Shown: piece after piece, positions 1 to 10,020 of the stretch
Layout: each line of letters starts with the position of its first letter
Position numbering within the stretch: position 1 is the stretch's first letter
Assembly: GCA_030323885.1 (NCBI GenBank)
Contig: CM059198.1
Coordinates: 60,414,917-60,478,916, forward strand
Direction: 5' to 3'
DNA: 64,000 bases
From: Branchipolynoe longqiensis
Taxonomy: Eukaryota; Annelida; Polychaeta; Phyllodocida; Polynoidae
Program-made: the position numbers and the translations under genes
The notes under the pieces: generated by a model
The model's input: the letters and a program-made list of their open reading frames with translations, nothing else
Told to the model about the DNA's origin: nothing
The model's database searches: none

Positions 1-215
1 TTGGCGCTCGGCATTGATAGGATAGTACCAGGACTGGTTGGCTCAGTGTCAGGATAATGTGACTAAGAGGGATATCAGGTTATTGTGCTGGTGGCCTGGT
101 CTCCCAGTTGGGCAGCACTATAAAGTCGCCATGAGTGTGCACTGTCACAAGTCAGTACCCGTCCTGATATGCCCTTAGCTGTTGCCAGGACGTAAAACTC
201 CAACAACCAACCAAC
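1..215 (+). mobile_element. SINE-A copy, 3' body and tail (head cut off by window edge)
   Basis: This is the first of about 40 copies of one SINE family, here called SINE-A. The full-length form is about 330 bp. It has a tRNA-like head with a box A-like TGGCCGAATGAGTTAGAGCG and a box B-like GGTTCGAACCC. A linker follows (CAAACCAATGACTT, then TTGATACTTGTCGCTTCCTA), then a conserved body (CAGTGTCAGGATAATGTGAC, GCAGCACTATAAAGTCGCCA, GTGCACTGTCACAAGTC), and a tail reading GACGTAAAACTCCAACAACC with AACC repeats. This copy starts in the linker. The family is non-coding and presumably moved by a partner LINE, which is known for SINEs in general and inferred here. Confidence 0.9.
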
Positions 216-261
216 TGCGCAGTGCAGGCTGCACACACCTTCGCTGGTGTCTACTTAAATG

Positions 262-928
262 CCGGTGTGGCAGTAAATCGCAAACCCCTGGAAATTGCAC
301 ACCCCGGGGTTTGCGATTTACTAGGAAATCACAAACCCCCCCTGGAAATCGCAAACCCCCCTGTGTTTTGGGACTGATTCGGGCCAAATCTATTCAATGC
401 GACCATATTTAACAGAATTACATACTCAAATCGTGAAATTTCATTAAATTAACCCTAAATTCGAAGCGTTATTAAGGCTACCGCCGTAACGGCGGAGATA
501 TTAGCAGTAGGGTAAAATACGCCGTGATGTGTGCTGCGGCAATGCTATGTCTATGGGGAGCATTTATTTTTGTAAAATAAATAAAAAAACTTTCATCGAA
601 TCGATTAAAAATATCTCAATGCGCGATTGAAGAGGAAGATCTGAGGTATTTAATTTAACCTAAGAGCAATTTTTTCTGAAAGTATTAAAAACAGAGATAA
701 TAGTGAAAGTTGGGATATTCTGAGTGTCAGTGCCAGTGTTAGCCTTACCAGATCATGGTAAGGCTAACACTCAGAATGGGGGGTTTGCGATCTCCAGGGG
801 GGATATGCGATTTCCTAGGAAATCGCAAACCCCCCATGCCCATATATGGCATGGGGGTTTGCGATTTCCTAGGAAATCACAAGTGGGGGTTTGCGATTTA
901 CAGGGTTTGCTATTTCCTGCTACACCGG
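262..928. mobile_element. Self-repetitive TIR element E1 (CCGGTGT ends, GGGTTTGCGATTT words)
   Basis: The left end CCGGTGTGGCAGTAAATCGC is matched in inverted orientation by the right end, whose complement begins CCGGTGTAGCAGGAAATAGC. The interior repeats the word GGGGGTTTGCGATTTCC in both orientations around 270-360 and 775-910, giving stacked palindromes such as GCGATTTCCTAGGAAATCGC at 807-826. A second hairpin with 15-base arms lies at 736-770. The middle (about 400-720) is AT-rich and has no open frame. It is interpreted as a non-autonomous DNA transposon or foldback element. No transposase is present. Confidence 0.7.
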
Positions 929-1324
929 TTCCTCAGCAGGAGCACACGCCAGTATGTTGGCACTAAGGACCCTGACCCCTGCTGACCTTTATTTGGGGCA
1001 GGTGTCCTATTTCCGGCTGTCGCCTGGCGCCGCCTCCAGGGCCGACGTTGATAGCGCTTTCCTTGTACCCATCAATCAGGATAATCACTGACTGCCACCA
1101 TGGGGATTTCTGACCATCTAGGGGGCTATATAGGTCATTTTCTGAAACTGGGCACTAAAGTGTTACATGGATACCCAGAGTGAAAACCTTCCAAATAATA
1201 GCAACAAAAAACAAACATTCCAGATAATTAACTGTAAAAAACATTCCAAATAATAGCAGAATCCATGTGCCTACAAAGGTTTGCATGTTGGGCATATGTA
1301 GGAGTTGAGAGTTGAAAAGAAATA
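929..1324. other. Non-coding stretch, no feature seen
   Basis: Mixed-composition sequence right of E1. It has no sustained open frame and no recognised repeat apart from two short related pieces reading ACATTCCA(G/A)ATAAT near 1215-1255. Confidence 0.5.
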
Positions 1325-1520
1325 TTCACTTTTTGATCTAGGTTTTATACTATGACCAATATGTTAATATCGATCATGTAACATGGCAATCAAAGACACA
1401 CCTAGAACATCATTTTAACCTATACAACAAAGCTATGAAGATTTGATTGATTACAGATAAGCAAACAGGGTTATGTCTTACAAGAACAACAGTCGAAAAA
1501 AGTTAGGGTAAATGCATCTA
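1325..1520 (+). repeat. Dispersed repeat R3, copy 1
   Basis: About 190 bp that align by eye with 5385-5580. Shared blocks are CATATGTTA/CAATATGTTA, ATGGCAATCAAA/ATGGAAATCAAA, ACACACCTAGAACATCA/GCACACCCAGAACATCA, and GTTATGTCTTACA/GATTATGTCTTACA. There is no coding potential. The family is not recognised; it could be part of a larger degraded transposon. Confidence 0.6.
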
Positions 1521-1920
1521 ACAATTTTGCCGATTTGGATTGAGGTACTTTCCAAATACGATCTATAAGTTGGTATTAAGCATCTGTATTATTTCACATT
1601 AAATGGCTATTTAATAATGTAGGCGATTTTAATTGACTTAGTGCACAAATATGATCTATAGGTGGCTATTAGTACATGTACTAGGCATACCTCCTTTTTT
1701 CCCATTACATGGCTATTGGTGTTTAGTGTTGATTAATAAATATATGGAACTAATATGAGAATGAATCGCTAGCTAGTTCTAGGGTCATTTTCAATATACA
1801 CTCAAAGGAGTGTAGAAGAGTGTATATACCGTTATGGGCAGCATACATACATCCATCACAAAAAGGAGTGTTGGATGCCAGTCAGGTTTGTTATGTGGAG
1901 AGCATCACTTCGACTGACTT
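1521..1920. other. AT-rich non-coding stretch
   Basis: No gene or clear repeat is seen. Short ORFs only. Confidence 0.5.
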
Positions 1921-2115
1921 CTGGGGTGTTTGTAACCTTACGATGGTTACCGGCTGCATAACTGCAGCAATCTAGAGAGCCACTGATATATTGGTCCAAT
2001 CTTTGGTTGAAGATTAATGTTCTGGTGGGACGGTTGTAGAAGCTGGGATGTCTTTACAACAATTAAACGATAAATCATTGGGACGGCCCCCGAATCACTC
2101 CGGTCCGGCGGTATC
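1921..2115 (+). pseudogene. Remnant of an unidentified coding repeat (copy 1, degraded)
   Basis: This stretch is homologous to the opposite strand of 42211-42429. Conserved pieces include GGTTACC(G/A)GCTGCA, CCAATCTTTGGTTGAAGATTA against CCGATCTTTGGATTGAAGATTA, GGTTGTAGAAG and CACTCC(G/A)GTCCGGCGGTA. In the 42-kb copy the matching frame is open and contains LPAAELQ, SDLWIEDYTSG, SLQEFNEESLGW and ITPVRR. Here the same frame is broken by several stop codons, so this is a decayed copy. The protein family is not recognised; a retroelement polyprotein or a conserved domestic exon are both possible. Confidence 0.5.
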
Positions 2116-2159
2116 ACAGCACTTGTATCCAGTAGACATCAGCAAGGGTTTAGGAGGAA

Positions 2160-2400
2160 GTCAACAAATAACCAAAACAACAAGAAAACAATTACGCAAG
2201 AAACAACCCAAACAACAACACAATAACAACACAACCAACATCGAACACAACAAAAACAACAACAAAAACAACACAACAAACAAAACTTTAAGTAAAAAAA
2301 ACTACCACAAATCAACAGCAAAACACCAACAAGGAAAACAACAATAGCAAGAAAGAACAAATAACAGCAAAAACAACAAAAACAACAACAAAAACAACAT
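2160..2400 (+). repeat. A/C-rich (CAACAA/AAAACAACA) low-complexity tract
   Basis: About 240 bases almost without G or T on this strand, made of irregular CAA and AAAAC units. The 99-aa and 113-aa frames over it are composition artefacts (Asn/Lys/Gln-rich or Cys/Phe-rich). It directly follows the coding-repeat remnant, so it may be that element's degenerate 3' tail. Confidence 0.8.
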
Positions 2401-2990
2401 TGGACGAACTTTGTATTTTCAAATTGACTGCTCCCAAAAGGCCCGCCACTGAGATGAGTGCTTAATGCAGACGCCTTCAAATCGAGTGCTTAGTGGCTGG
2501 TGTCAATTAAGGGTTCCAGTGGCCGGTTTCCCGCCCTTTTCGGCACTGAAGCTTTTACTTGTCGCTGTTGCTGATACGGCGTGACCCTGATACCCAAACA
2601 AGCCAGTGTTTGAATAACTCTAGCGTCGTGTTGCCAGGTTGCCATAGTTACCATAGTCACCCTAGTTACCGAGCCCTGAGAGTGCTGCCGATATGGGCGT
2701 GATGTAAACATTAAGGCACAGGGTTTCCTACCAGCACCACCAGCGACAAATGTCTCATGCCCCACCACAAATACTTCCTCATCTCCGCCCCCTCTTGTTG
2801 CTAGGCAGAGTTAGCCATTTAAAAGAAATCTCCAATGAAAAGAAAAGAAATGGGACAAATAATCCATCGCTTTCTATTAAATCACACTCAGTTTTTAATG
2901 GCCCGCATTGAATTTTGAATGTAGCAGACAACATTCTAACTGCAGACGACACTGTGTCGAGATTCGGCGGGGCGTGGTGTTAAAGGCTTG
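2401..2990. other. Non-coding stretch
   Basis: No supported gene. It contains the 10-mer GCAGACGACA at 2942-2951, discussed in the findings. A 92-aa minus-strand frame at 2490-2768 has no recognisable domain. Confidence 0.45.
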
Positions 2991-2994
2991 GCCT

Positions 2995-4125
2995 GAAGTG
3001 TGAGAGTGGATGTGTAAGTGAGTGTGTGTGAATGTGGATGTGGGTATGAGAATGTGTGAGTGTAGATGTCTATGTGGGTGCGAGCATGTGTGACAGTGAA
3101 TGTGTATGTGAATGTTAGTGGGCGTGTGGGTACGAGCATGTGTGAGTGTAGATGTCTATGTGGGTACAAGCATGTGTGACAGTGAATGTGTATGTGAATG
3201 TTAGTGTGCATGTGGGTAGGAGCATGTGTGAGTGTAGATATATATGTGGGTATGAGCATAGGTGAGAAGGACATGCATGTCCATGTGAGTATATATGGGT
3301 AAAGCATGTGTGAATGTAGATGTCTATGTGGGCACGAGCATGTGTGACAGTGAATGTGCATGTGAATGTTAGTGTGCATGTGGGTACGAGCATGTGTGAG
3401 TGTATATATCTATGTGGGTATGGGCATAGGTGAGAATGGACAGGTAGGTGTGTATGTGGGTACCAGCATGTGTGAGTGTAGATGTATATGTGTGTATGAG
3501 CATGGGTGTGAACGAGCACAGATAATCAAACATCTGTGCTCGTGCATGTGTGTGTGGGAAGGAGTATGTGTGAGTCTAGATGTATATGTGTGTATGAGCA
3601 TGGGTGAGAATGGACATGTATGTGCATATGAGTGTGTATGTGGGTAGGAGTATGTGTGAGTGTAGATGTCTATATGGGTACGAGCATATGTGAGAGTTGA
3701 TCTGTATGTAGATATGAGTGTGTGTGAATATGTGGCTGTATGTGGGTACAAGCATGTGTGAGTGTAGATTTCTATCTGGGTATGAGCATGTGTGAGAGTG
3801 GATGCATATATGAGGGCGAGCATGTGTGCTTGTAGATGTATATGTGGGTACAAGCATGTGTGTCTGTAGATGTATATGTGGGTATGAGCATGTGTGAGAG
3901 TGGATGCATATGTGGGTACAAGCATGTGTGTGTGTAGATGTCCATGTGGGTATGAGCATGTGTGAGAGTGGATGCATATGTGGGTACAAGCATGTGTGAG
4001 TGTAGATGTTTATGTGTGTATCAGCATGTGTGAGAGTGGATGAATATGTGGGTACGAGTGTGTGTGCTTGTAGATGTATATGTGGGTACAAGCATGTGTG
4101 TGTGAACTTGTGTGTGTGAGTGTGG
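2995..4125 (+). repeat. GT-rich minisatellite, about 34-bp unit
   Basis: Roughly 30 imperfect units built on TATGTGGGTACAAGCATGTG followed by TGAGTGTAGATGTC or TGAGAGTGGATGCA. The register is clearest at 3840-4010, where successive units are 34 bp apart. Frames of up to 171 aa on either strand (Thr/His-rich on minus) simply read the array and are not genes. One unit near 3520 carries a short local palindrome with GCACAGAT and ATCTGTGC. Confidence 0.9.
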
Positions 4126-4870
4126 GCATGCGGATGGACGCGTGTTTGGTGTGCGTGTGCATTAGGGATGTGGGTGAGGGGTAGCTGAGAGAGTGCGTGT
4201 GCGTGAGTGCGTGTGGAAGTGTGTGTGTCTCTATGGCTTTATGTGTGAGTGTGGGGGCGTGTTTAGTTTGCGCGTGTGCATGAGGCATGTGGGCTGGAAT
4301 TGTGAGTGTGCATGCGTGGATTAGACTTGTGTGTCCCTAAGGATCTATGTGTGTGTGTGGGTGTGTGTTTGGTGCGCGTGCGTGCGTATTCTTGTGCGTG
4401 TGCGTGAGGGCCGTGGGTGAGGGGCGGCTTAGAGTGTGCATGTGTGTGAGGGGGTGTGAAAGTGTGTGTGTGTGTCTCTATGGCTCTATGTGTGAGTGTG
4501 GGAGCGTATGCGTGTGGGTGTGGGTGTGCGTGAGGGATGTGGGTGAGGGGCGGCTGAGAGTGTGCGTGTGCTTGAGTGCGTGTGGAAGTGTGGGTGTGTC
4601 TCTATGACTCTGTGTGAGTGTGGATGTGTGCTTGGTGCGCATGTGTGCGCGTGAGGAATGTGGGTTGGGGTTGTGAGTGTGCGTGAGTGCGTGTGGATGT
4701 GTGTGTCTCTATGTATATGTGTGAGTGAGGGCGCGTGTTTGGTGCGCGCGCGTGCGCGTGCGCGTGCGCGTCCGCGTCCGCGTCCGCGTGAGGGTATGTG
4801 GGTTGGGATCATGAGTGTGCGTGAGTGCGTGCGGACATGTGTGTCTCTATGGATGTACGTGTGAGGGGAC
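4126..4870 (+). repeat. GTGT/GCGT higher-order array with Z-DNA-prone end
   Basis: Longer units of about 110-135 bp (one interval double that) are marked by the recurring string GTCTCTATG near 4228, 4470, 4596, 4706 and 4842, with GTGAGGGATGTGGGTGAGG and GAGTGTGCGTGAGTGCGTGTG between. At 4740-4790 it becomes almost pure alternating purine-pyrimidine GCGCGTGCGCGTGCGCGTCC, a classical left-handed (Z) DNA-forming composition. Overlapping frames are artefacts. Confidence 0.85.
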
Positions 4871-5034
4871 GTAGACAAGTACTCCCACGAAGCTCATCAC
4901 GTCCTGACACTGCAGCCGTGACGCACTGACGAACAGACGATAAAGACACGCCGGGCACCAGTTAGGGAGGCTATGGGACCAGGCTTCTCCACGCGCATGT
5001 CAGTTACACCACACTAAAACAAACAGCGCTTCAC

Positions 5035-5078
5035 CCACCCATCCACCCACCCACCCACCCACACCCACCCGCCCATCC
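5035..5078 (+). repeat. (CACC)n simple repeat
   Basis: About 44 bases of CACCCACC units with a few substitutions. Confidence 0.9.
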
Positions 5079-5384
5079 TCTGGAATGTAAAACAACAAAA
5101 AAGATGCATTCAAATTTGCCTCGTGGAAAGGTTCCCTTTGATGATTTGCAGTTTTGTAAGAAGAGACATCTTTCCTCAGTTTGCCAAGCACTGCAACTAA
5201 AAATAATTTAAAGAAAATAAACGATGCAAATAGATCAGCAGATGAGGTGAGTCCTCGCTTCCCGTATTGCAGATTAAGGATTCAAACTGATGTTTGTTCA
5301 AATAAATTAAAAGTCTATATGCCTCATTACCTAGCCTGTCACGAGGGAATACTACGGTAGGACAAACATTTTAATTTTGTATTT

Positions 5385-5580
5385 TGTGATTTTGGTCTTA
5401 TGCAAATTGATCCATATGTTAGTATCACTTACGTAAGAATGGAAATCAAACGCACACCCAGAACATCATATAGATCAAATTCCAACAAGATTGTATTGAT
5501 TGCAGTTAAACAAAGATTATGTCTTACATGACAACAATTGAAAATAAGTTGAAAACAAGATTAGGTAAATATATGGTCTT
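5385..5580 (+). repeat. Dispersed repeat R3, copy 2
   Basis: Homologous to 1325-1520 in the same orientation (see that entry). It lies about 150 bp left of a MITE-1 copy. Confidence 0.6.
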
Positions 5581-5736
5581 GATCTGTACAATTTCATATT
5601 TTCACTTTAGCACAAAATCAGACAAGTATACTATTGATACAGTTTGTGGGATACGTTAAATACATTTACCATTGCTAACACGCTGAAGACACATATGCAA
5701 TGATAATTATTTGACTTGGCAGCAAAGAAAGAAAGA

Positions 5737-6060
5737 ATGCATAGTCCAATGAAATATAACATTTTCAAAACCAAATCAATTATCTAGATTTGATTTTACA
5801 TATCTAACTTAGATACTGATGCACTTATTAAGCATTTGTGTAGGTGTAGAAGGTCAATACTGAGTCAATTTAACATAACCTGTTACTGCAGAAGTCTATG
5901 ATGTCAGAGTTTTGGCAAGCTTGCCAAAACTAATTTTCCATGTTTGCACCCAAAATATCTCAATTGAACTAATGTAAAGTAGATACTAGTGAGCAATCGA
6001 ATATATTTATATCAGAAAAAATACAGAAATTCAAAAGCATCGGACTATGCAACTTTAATT
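5737..6060 (-). mobile_element. MITE-1 copy a
   Basis: MITE-1 is a family of about 330-350 bp with ends AAAGTTGCATAGTCCGATG and its complement CATCGGACTATGCAACTTT. Internal landmarks, in the reference orientation, are TTAAATTGAT, GAAGTAACTTT, TGGCAAGC(A)CGCCAAAACT, GCAGTAACAGGTTCTATTAA and ATAAGTGCA(C/T)CAGTATCTAA. This copy is nearly full length in the reverse orientation. There is no ORF, and it is presumably mobilised in trans. Confidence 0.85.
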
Positions 6061-6252
6061 ACCGCGATCATAACACGGACACCAGATATGTGTGGTTCCC
6101 AGTTTCAGAGAATGATCCAGATGTACAACAATTAATAAGACAACAATAATAACAACACTCAAGCCTGCATTGCATGCTGAATATGTTGCTCTCGTCCTTT
6201 GGCTTCATCTCATATTCAGTAGGTCTAGCGCAGTGATCTGACAGCATAGTTA

Positions 6253-6671
6253 ACCGCCCTGTCACACAAACCCAGATTGGGGGAAATGGAAAGAAACCGA
6301 ACAAAGTCTGTTGATATCCGGCAAAGTCCGGTTTGTTTCCGTTGCATATCCTTTGATATCCGTTGATATCCGGCCCGATCCGTTAGAAGTTTTGAACATG
6401 CACAAAACTTGGAACGGATGCTGCTGGATTGATGTCTATGTTTCTTGTCCGGTTTGAGTCCGTTTAGTCCGTTTGCCATCCGTTGGCTATCCGTTCATGT
6501 CCGTTTCATGTCTGTTTCATGTCCGTTTCATGTCCCTTTCATGTTCATTCGTCCAGCGGCTTTGACCTGATATGAAAATATGTTAATACATTTTGATCCT
6601 TATCACGCCTGAATACCACCCGACTAGACAATGTTATCCGTTGCGCAAACCGGCATAGTGTGACAGACACT
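6253..6671. mobile_element. Self-repetitive TIR element E2 (CCGTTTCATGT words)
   Basis: The left end ACCGCCCTGTCACAC and the inverted right end (..TAGTGTGACAGACACT) are flanked by TTA (6250-6252 and 6672-6674). The interior is dominated by recurrences of TCCGTTTCATG, GATATCCG and GTCCGTT. A central inverted motif is AGTTTTGAACATGCACAAAACTT. The copy at 24678-25002 is its relative in the opposite orientation. There is no coding capacity. Confidence 0.75.
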
Positions 6672-6794
6672 TTACCAAAATAGATGCCATAGCAGTTGAC
6701 AAGGGGTGGCATTCACATTGTTCGCACAGCCTTACAAGCCAGGCCTGCCCCCACCTTTCGGATACACGGCAGTACCTGACAGTCATCCTCCATT

Positions 6795-7134
6795 TGCTGG
6801 TTGGTTGGTTGTTGCAGTTTTACATCCTGATAACATATCAGGTAGTAAAAGCACGGATGCCGACTTGTGACAGCACACACTCATGACAACTTTATAGTGC
6901 AGCCCCACTGGTAAATGAGGCCGGCAGCATCATAACTCGATATCCCACTCAATCCCATTATCCTGACCCTGAGCTAACCAGTCATTGCCCTATCCCAATA
7001 ATGCCGAGCTCCATGTTAATGCTAGGAAGCGACAAGCATACATTTTAAAGTCATTGGTTTGACTCGACCGGGAACCAAACTCCCAAACTTCCGCACGTGA
7101 GGCCGGCACTCTACCGATTCGGCCACAGCGCCCA
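6795..7134 (-). mobile_element. SINE-A copy, full length
   Basis: The tail complement (GGTTGGTTGTTGCAGTTTTACATCC) starts the element. The body, linker and a tRNA-like head follow, ending ...CTCTACCGATTCGGCCAC, the inverted box A region. The head belongs to the 'GTGGCCGAATCGGTAGAGCG' subtype. Confidence 0.9.
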
Positions 7135-7150
7135 GCTTCTCCATGTGCCG

Positions 7151-7192
7151 AGAGCAAACACAAACACAAACACAAACACAAACACTCTAACA
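7151..7192 (+). repeat. (CAAACA)n microsatellite
   Basis: About seven AACACA units directly beside the SINE-A head. Confidence 0.85.
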
Positions 7193-7247
7193 ACAAGCAC
7201 CTATCCTTAGAGGAAGCAAGATATGGAGTGAGCCCCCACCCCCTCAC

Positions 7248-7310
7248 AGCCCCCCCCCCCCCCCCCCACCCCCCACCCCCCCGTATAGAAAAAAAATTAA
7301 AAAAAAATTA
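7248..7310 (+). repeat. Poly-C / poly-A low-complexity block
   Basis: A run of C interrupted by CA, followed by A-rich sequence. Homopolymer length here is unreliable. Confidence 0.8.
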
Positions 7311-7400
7311 AGTCGCCAAGAGTGTACACTGTCGCGAGTCGGTTCCAATTCTGATATGACCTGAGATGTTTTCACTATGTAAAACCCCAAACAAACGAAA
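7311..7400 (+). mobile_element. SINE-A 3' fragment
   Basis: It starts at AAGTCGCCA in the body and runs to GTAAAACCCCAAACAAACG. It is 5' truncated. Confidence 0.8.
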
Positions 7401-7655
7401 GGAATCTTGTCTTGTATAAATAATTGTATTTTTTCATGGATGGAATATGTGCTTATTCAGAGTGAAGAAACACTATATTCATATGGATAAACTACATTAC
7501 CAACAATAACCTAATAAAAAGATGGCTGAGCAAGATAATTAATCCTTCCAAGAAGAGCTACTCATTAGCATTCTGGGCGACAACAATGCTATGTATTATT
7601 ACATTTGAAGTAAACTGACTTGTTTATTTTCGTCATCGCTTGCTGCATATGTGTG

Positions 7656-7916
7656 TGTTGTTAGTTTACGTCTCAGCAACCTCTAAGGTCACATCAGGAT
7701 GGGTACCGACTTGTGACAGTGCACACTCATGATGACGTCATCCTTCTGCCCCCCTGGGAGACCTGGCCTCTGGCACCATCACCCAATATCCCACTCAGTC
7801 AGATTATCCTGACACTGAGCAAACCAGTCCTTGCCTTATCCTATTAATGCTGAGCTTCAGGCTAAGTATCAATACTTATGAAATTTGTAAGTCATTGGTT
7901 TGACTCTACTTGTAGG
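7656..7916 (-). mobile_element. SINE-A copy, head missing
   Basis: Tail, body and linker are present up to CATTGGTTTGACTC. The tRNA-like head is absent. Confidence 0.85.
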
Positions 7917-7923
7917 AATTAGT

Positions 7924-8300
7924 AAGTCCGCATAATCCGATGGTTTTGAGTGTTTACCATTTTCTTTTATAGATAAATATATTAAATTGATCATTATAAT
8001 ATACCTTACTTTACTTTGAAGTAATTTTTATTACAAATGGCTAAACCCCCTGTTTCTTGACCTCCTATTCTTAAGACCCGTAAGGATTTAATACTTCAAC
8101 TTACAGGTAAGCTTAATTTTAATAATATATGTGCAGTGAAAACATTCAGAGATAATTAATTTCGACATGCACATGCAAATTCTGTCACCATATATTTCAA
8201 TAGCCGGTTATATTAAATTTAATCAGTGTACCATTGTATGCAGCAAAAAATGCTGAATAAGTGCATCAGTATTCAAATTGAAAATCTGAAATCAAATATC
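7924..8300 (+). mobile_element. MITE-1 copy b, diverged
   Basis: A left end resembling GCATAATCCGATGGTTTTGA and the TTAAATTGATCATTATAAT block are recognisable. Later landmarks (ATTAAATTTAATCAGT, AATAAGTGCATCAGTATTCAA) persist, but the right end is not clear. It sits immediately beside the preceding SINE-A. Confidence 0.55.
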
Positions 8301-8744
8301 AATAAGTTTTTTTCAGTTTTCTTTTAGCGATGAATTTATTTACCCTGCTCATAACGGATAAGTGTTTTAACACTTGTTTTCACCGCTGGGCAGCACTAAT
8401 CCAATTTGATTTAAATCTTCTGAATTTTGTATTTGTAATAATTTAGGTTTTTCTTGCTTCCTGTTTATGGCTTGTAACTGTTTGTAGATTGCAAACATTG
8501 CAAAATCTAGCTTCTACTATAGTATGCATGACCTTTTTTACTAAAGTAAAACAAGAAAACATTTTAGCGTTTTTGAGGGAAGCTGGACTGTACCACCTCA
8601 TATAGTTTACTAAATAGATTCTATCAATTATTAATACAACTTTTCTTTTTCTATGGGAATTTGTTTCCCTTGACAACAAATATATGATTGTGAGCTTTCT
8701 AATTTAATGAGTGTCTATTGGCACATACTTGATTGTCTGCTTTT
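8301..8744. other. AT-rich non-coding stretch
   Basis: No gene seen. The 78-aa minus-strand frame at 8443-8679 has no recognised domain. Confidence 0.45.
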
Positions 8745-9824
8745 ACATGTAAATGATGGCGAACGTTAGTGCTGGAGGGGAAGTCTCGGAATCGTTTGGG
8801 GTTACCAATGGGGTCAAGCAAGGTTGTGTACTGGCCCCCACGCTCTTCTCCATCTTCCTATCAGCAATGCTAGACGAGGCTTTCCGAGACATGGGGGATG
8901 GCATCTATATACAGTCCAGACAGAGCGCTGACCTATTCAATGTCGCACACTTCAGAGCGAAGACCAAGACTACTCAGATACTGGTGAGAGAGCTACTATT
9001 CGCAGATGACAGTGCACTGGTTGCCCACTCTGCTGAAGAGACCCAGAAAATAGTGGACGCTTTCTCCGATGCATCAAAGAAGTTTGGCCTGAAAATTAAC
9101 ATCAAGAAGACGGAGGTGCTGTACCAACCCAACTCTACAAGAACCCGAGAGGAGGAGATCATGGTTGACGGAAACAAGCTGAACTCTGTTCCGGAATTCA
9201 CCTATCTCGGAAGCACTATATCAAGTGATGGACGCATTGATGCTGAGATACAGAGGAGGATGGCCAAGGCTAGCGCATCTTTCGGCCGACTACGCCAGAG
9301 ACTCTGGAACAACCACCATGTGTCCATTCGGGTCAAAGGTAAGATCTACCGCGCAATCGTGCTATCCACCCTACTATACGGAGCCGAGGCCTGGACAGTG
9401 TACAGACAGCAGGTGAAAAAGCTGCATGCCTTCATGATGCGACATCTGCGTTCAATCATGAGGCTAACCTGGAAGGACAAAGTGACGAATAAGGAAATAC
9501 TCGAACGGATGGGGCTGCCCTCTATGGAAGATCTTCTGATCAAAAAGAATCTCCGGTGGACTGGACACCTCATGAGGATGTCATCAGACAGGCTACCAAA
9601 GCAGATCCTCTATTCTCAACTGTCTTCTGGCTACAGAAAGAGAGGGCGCCCCCGTCTCCGGTTCAAAGATACCATCAAGAGAAACCTAAAGCTGAGAGAC
9701 ATTAACACCGACTCATGGACGCAACTCTCAGAGCAGAGAGCTAAATGGAGAGCGGCAGTCAAGTAATGAGAGCAGTCTTTGTCGCATTGCGACCGACAGC
9801 ATGATGATGATGATGACATGTAAA
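8745..9824 (+). mobile_element. 5'-truncated LINE (copy 1) with target-site duplication
   Basis: The 9-base string ACATGTAAA occurs at 8745-8753 and again at 9816-9824, immediately outside a reverse-transcriptase fragment and its 3' tail of GAT repeats (AGCATGATGATGATGATG). This is the signature of target-primed reverse transcription with 5' truncation. The 3' untranslated part is only about 50 bp (TGAGAGCAGTCTTTGTCGCA TTGCGACCGACAGC, a short hairpin with GTCGCA/TGCGAC). Related copies lie at 34540-35150 and 55321-55620. Confidence 0.85.
8754..9766 (+). pseudogene. LINE reverse transcriptase, C-terminal two thirds
   Basis: An open frame of about 337 residues lacking the endonuclease and the fingers of the RT. 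It starts inside RT motif 2-3: TNGVKQGCVLAPTLF at residues 18-32. The catalytic FADD box is at 83-86 (LLFADDSALV), then IKKTEVLYQP at 117-126 and YLGSTIS at 151-157. The thumb/C-terminal region follows: LLYGAEAWTVY (207-217), NLRWTGHLMRM (266-276) and RKRGRPRLRFKDTIKR (295-310). It ends with a natural stop. The ATG at 8753 lies at the truncation junction, so it is not a genuine start. The family is a non-LTR retrotransposon RT of the kind common in invertebrates and fish; the clade cannot be assigned safely from this fragment. The frame is intact, suggesting recent insertion, but the protein would be non-functional alone. Confidence 0.9.
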
Positions 9825-9839
9825 AGTGATGGTTTGAAC

Positions 9840-9926
9840 AAAGAACAAACATTTCTCGCCGTGAATATGGCCTATGCTGCCCACACGGCGTAAAGCAACC
9901 ACCAATCAATCAATCAATCAATCTAC
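9840..9926 (+). mobile_element. 3' tail of a second LINE/SINE type, (ATCA)n end
   Basis: TCTCGCCGTGAATATGGCC ... ACGGCGTAAAGCAACC followed by AATC repeats. The same tail motif, with a different terminal repeat, ends the LINE fragment near 46735-46800. Confidence 0.7.
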
Positions 9927-9961
9927 TATACTTTGTGTTAGTCCATTTAAACATCATGGAT

Positions 9962-10020
9962 AAAGTGAGATAAGTGTTTTAGTCTAAAAAATGTTTTCAT
10001 CGGACTATGTAGCTTTAATT
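9962..10020 (+). mobile_element. MITE-1 right-end fragment
   Basis: Only the last about 55 bp remain, including CATCGGACTATGTAGCTTTAA. Confidence 0.6.

Noticed and set aside
2936..4878. Long Thr/His-rich minus-strand and Val/Cys-rich plus-strand frames (up to 171 aa)
   Set aside because: They read the GT-rich minisatellite; several frames are open at once and no domain or unique sequence is present.
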